A stretch of 30,004 bases of DNA from a virus. Below are positions 28,177-30,004 of this stretch, piece after piece. The stretch covers positions 1 through 30,004 of IMG/VR virus record IMGVR_UViG_3300021957_006346. One strand, 5' to 3'. The position numbers and the translations under genes were made by a program. The notes under the pieces were generated by a model that saw only the letters and a program-made list of their open reading frames with translations, did not search any database and had not been told where the DNA came from. How positions within the stretch are numbered: position 1 is the stretch's first letter; each line of letters opens with the position of its first letter.

Positions 28177-29700
28177 ATGTCTACCCCCAACATAAACCCA
28201 AGAGCCAACGGAGAAGGTCAGCTCGGTCAGAGCGATTTGCGCTGGGGGTATATATATGCATCCGCAATTGACGGACAGCAAGTTTATGATGGGTCGTTAC
28301 GGGTTGCAACTCTTGAAAGCCCTGTGTTTACTGGAACACCAACATGTCCGACACAGGCTACAACTAATGACTCGGAAAGAATAGCGACCACGGGGTTTGT
28401 GCATAACCTGCTTAGTGATGAAAACTACAGCAACGACATAACATCAAACAGCAACCAGCTAAGTTCCCACTCTGGGAGGTTGTCGTCTGTTGAAGCTCTG
28501 GCTGGTAATAATAGCGTTACGATGCAGGTCAACACCGCCAACATCGCTACAAACACAAGCGACATTGCAACAAACACAAGCGACATCGCAACAAACACAA
28601 GCGGCATCGCCACAAACACAAGCGGCATTGCAACAAACACAAGCGGCATTGCAACAAACACAAGCGACATCGCTACAAACACAAGCGACATCGCTACAAA
28701 CACAAGCGACATCGCAACAAACACAAGCGGCATTGCTACAAACACAAGCGGCATTGCTACGAACACTAGTAACATTGCTACTAATACAAGCGATATTAGT
28801 CAAAATAAAAAAGGGTATTCAAACATTGAAGATGTAGCCGACTCAGCCACGTTTACCCCGACCACTACTGGTCACTTGGCTGTTCTGGGGTCTGGTTGCA
28901 CAATAAATATTGATTCTATAGCCGACAACGGCTCAATAGAAATCACCAATCCTGAGCTTGACGGGGAACTGACTTGGTCATCACCAAGAAGTGTTGTAGA
29001 CAACGAAGGAACTACTTTAAGTCAGCCTTATGTGCTAATTGGCTGTGCGAGGTTGATTAAAACAGACACCAATAGCTTTACTCTTATTGAGTATAAACCA
29101 ACCCACACTCACCCACAATCTGAGATTACTAATTTGGTGGCTGACATGGCGTTAAAGGCAGATCTAGCAAGCCCCGCTTTAACAGGCAACCCCACAGCCC
29201 CTACGCAGACACCGCTAGACAATTCAACTAAAATTGCAACTACAAGTTATGTGGAAGCTGCGGTTGATGCGGCAACAGGTCAAGACTATGCGGAAATCTA
29301 TACATCAGGAGGTGTCACCACACAAACAGTGCAAACCACTTTTGCGGACATTTCTGGCTTTTCCTCAAGCGGATTAGATGAACTTTCGTCAGCAGACCAC
29401 GCTAATAATAAGATAACGGCGGGGGCTACTGGAGTATATATGGCGATGTTTTCTGTATCCTTCACTGGGACTAATGGTTCCACATACAGTTGCCAGTTAA
29501 AAAACACAACTCAAGGAACGGTCTATGCAAATTGCAAACTGAATCGTAAAGTATCAAACTCATCCGCTATAGGCTCCGCTTCTTTTTCTGGAATCATCTC
29601 CGCTAATGCCGCTGATGATATTACAGTTCAAGTCAAGAGCGACGCATCTAGCGATAGCTTCACCCCTTCGGAAATGTCCTTTTCAATTCATAAACTTTAA
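28177..29700 (+). CDS. tail fibre protein (507 aa)
   Basis: Binds the host surface. Domains in order: an N-terminal attachment region (1-45); a fibre unit SPVFTGTPTCPTQATTNDSE plus RIATTGFV (about 48-78); twelve perfect heptads of IATNTSD/G (123-206), predicted to form a trimeric coiled coil with Ile at a core position; a mixed beta region; a second fibre unit SPALTGNPTAPTQTPLDNST plus KIATTSYV (about 332-360); and a C-terminal beta-sandwich of C1q-like pattern (GVYMAMFSVSFTGTNGSTYS, then ANAADDITVQVKSD) that is probably the receptor-binding head. The two 'ATT-x-x-V' units are a known tail-fibre repeat. The A-rich leader carries no Shine-Dalgarno sequence. Confidence 0.8.
   Translation: MSTPNINPRANGEGQLGQSDLRWGYIYASAIDGQQVYDGSLRVATLESPVFTGTPTCPTQATTNDSERIATTGFVHNLLSDENYSNDITSNSNQLSSHSGRLSSVEALAGNNSVTMQVNTANIATNTSDIATNTSDIATNTSGIATNTSGIATNTSGIATNTSDIATNTSDIATNTSDIATNTSGIATNTSGIATNTSNIATNTSDISQNKKGYSNIEDVADSATFTPTTTGHLAVLGSGCTINIDSIADNGSIEITNPELDGELTWSSPRSVVDNEGTTLSQPYVLIGCARLIKTDTNSFTLIEYKPTHTHPQSEITNLVADMALKADLASPALTGNPTAPTQTPLDNSTKIATTSYVEAAVDAATGQDYAEIYTSGGVTTQTVQTTFADISGFSSSGLDELSSADHANNKITAGATGVYMAMFSVSFTGTNGSTYSCQLKNTTQGTVYANCKLNRKVSNSSAIGSASFSGIISANAADDITVQVKSDASSDSFTPSEMSFSIHKL
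28543..28794 (+). repeat. 12 tandem 21-bp units in the tail fibre gene
   Basis: Twelve in-phase units of 21 bases encode IATNTSx with x = D, G or N. The units differ at silent third positions and the last codon, for example ATCGCAACA against ATTGCTACA. The nearly identical arrangement suggests expansion by slippage or unequal recombination. Each unit is one heptad turn, so changes in copy number lengthen the fibre without a frameshift. Confidence 0.9.
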
Positions 29701-29718
29701 ATAAAAAAAATAAATAAT

Positions 29719-30004
29719 ATGTCAGCTAAAATCACATATAAAGACAAAGACGGCAACTACGGCAGGCTTGACACATCGCGTCTAACTGGCAAAGACGGCA
29801 ACGAAATCAAAAAAGTGGTTAACGCTACGGTTGACCGAGTAGAAAGCCTTGAGGCAAGGCGAGACGCAGAACCTATTGACTCATCTAAGTCATACTCAGA
29901 GGGTGAGATCGTCTATGCAGAAGGTGCTTCGTGGCGTGTTGCTGCGGGTGGTGCTAATGCTGGAGATCTACCTTCGACCCATCCAGACAAGTTTGTATCC
30001 TTTC
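29719..30004 (+). CDS. second fibre-like protein, 3' end outside the window
   Basis: Begins MSAKITYKDKDGNYGRLD at ATG 29719 behind an A-rich leader and stays open to the last base, giving 95 residues. Residues 1-55 are polar with a short helix (ATVDRVESLEARRDA). Residues about 60-95 read SYSEGEIVYAEGASWRVAAG, the 'Y-x-x-G-x-x-V-x-x-x-G-x-x-W' pattern of small carbohydrate-binding (ChtBD/CBM5-12-like) modules common in phage fibres and depolymerases. It follows the tail fibre by 18 bases and is probably co-transcribed. Product type tentative because most of it is missing. Confidence 0.6.
   Translation, partial: MSAKITYKDKDGNYGRLDTSRLTGKDGNEIKKVVNATVDRVESLEARRDAEPIDSSKSYSEGEIVYAEGASWRVAAGGANAGDLPSTHPDKFVSF

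Larger units (their letters stand above)
522..29537. repeat. dispersed TTGCAA palindrome, 58 copies
   Basis: I hand-counted 58 TTGCAA sites from 522 to 29537; a random 30-kb sequence of even composition would hold about 7-8. Sites lie in genes on both strands and in all three frames: Leu-Gln at 19265, x|TT-GCA-A at 22274, and Cys-containing at 29532. Three lie in the two divergent intergenic regions (2560, 2591, 22095). Similar hexamers (ATGCAA, TTGCAG, TTGCAT) are much rarer. The count is by eye and may be off by a few. Confidence 0.75.

Noticed and set aside
28543-28794. CRISPR array
   Set aside because: The 21-bp units are contiguous, with no unique spacers, and they code in frame for a heptad.
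28425-28803. Repetitive open frames on the strand opposite the fibre heptads
   Set aside because: They are the antisense reading of the 21-bp repeat; low-complexity composition, no start context, and the sense frame is clearly a fibre.
1-30004. tRNA genes, integrase and attachment sites
   Set aside because: I saw no T-loop-like GGTTCGAATCC pattern, no recombinase motif and no direct repeats at ends of the window, so neither lysogeny nor tRNA genes can be claimed.

Overview
The window looks like about 30 kb of a tailed double-stranded DNA phage, or of a prophage with no visible edges. Its type is podovirus-like: a P22/N4-type portal, a scaffold, an N4-gp56/DUF4043-type coat protein, short head-tail adaptor proteins and fibres. 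No tail tube, tape measure or sheath gene is present. The host cannot be named. Almost no gene has a Shine-Dalgarno sequence; start codons sit behind A-rich leaders or in TAATG stop/start overlaps, which fits a lineage with little Shine-Dalgarno use. The palindrome TTGCAA is strongly over-represented (58 copies by hand count, about 7-8 expected), in all reading frames and between genes, so it is a DNA-level signature.

Layout. Positions 1-2547 hold a leftward block of small genes: a partial gene at the edge, a putative zinc-ribbon protein, an XRE-family repressor-like protein, unknowns, and a 218-residue protein that may be the small terminase. A 70-bp divergent control region follows. From 2618 the rightward structural block runs to the end. 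It begins with a charged 566-residue protein and then a single 14.15-kb gene for a 4717-residue 'polyvalent' protein. Next come portal, a small helical protein, an inserted two-gene cassette on the opposite strand (21030-22078), scaffold, major capsid protein, a protein with a Lys/Ala-rich tail, two adaptor-like proteins, two Thr-rich proteins, a small Trp-repeat protein, a trimeric tail fibre with twelve perfect heptads, and a second fibre-like gene cut by the window end.

How it works together. Portal, scaffold and coat build the procapsid, and the adaptors close it and attach the fibres. The giant protein is inferred to be packaged in the head and ejected into the host with the DNA. It carries an ADP-ribosyltransferase domain, three zincin-type metallopeptidase-like domains (one with an altered motif), a helix-turn-helix-like segment, and long Gly/Ala-rich and LPD38-like regions that could cross or line the envelope. 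Domain borders carry a recurring Gln-Ser-Pro linker that may be a processing site. This protein is the most remarkable object in the window. The second is the TTGCAA signature. The third is the opposite-strand cassette inside the head genes.
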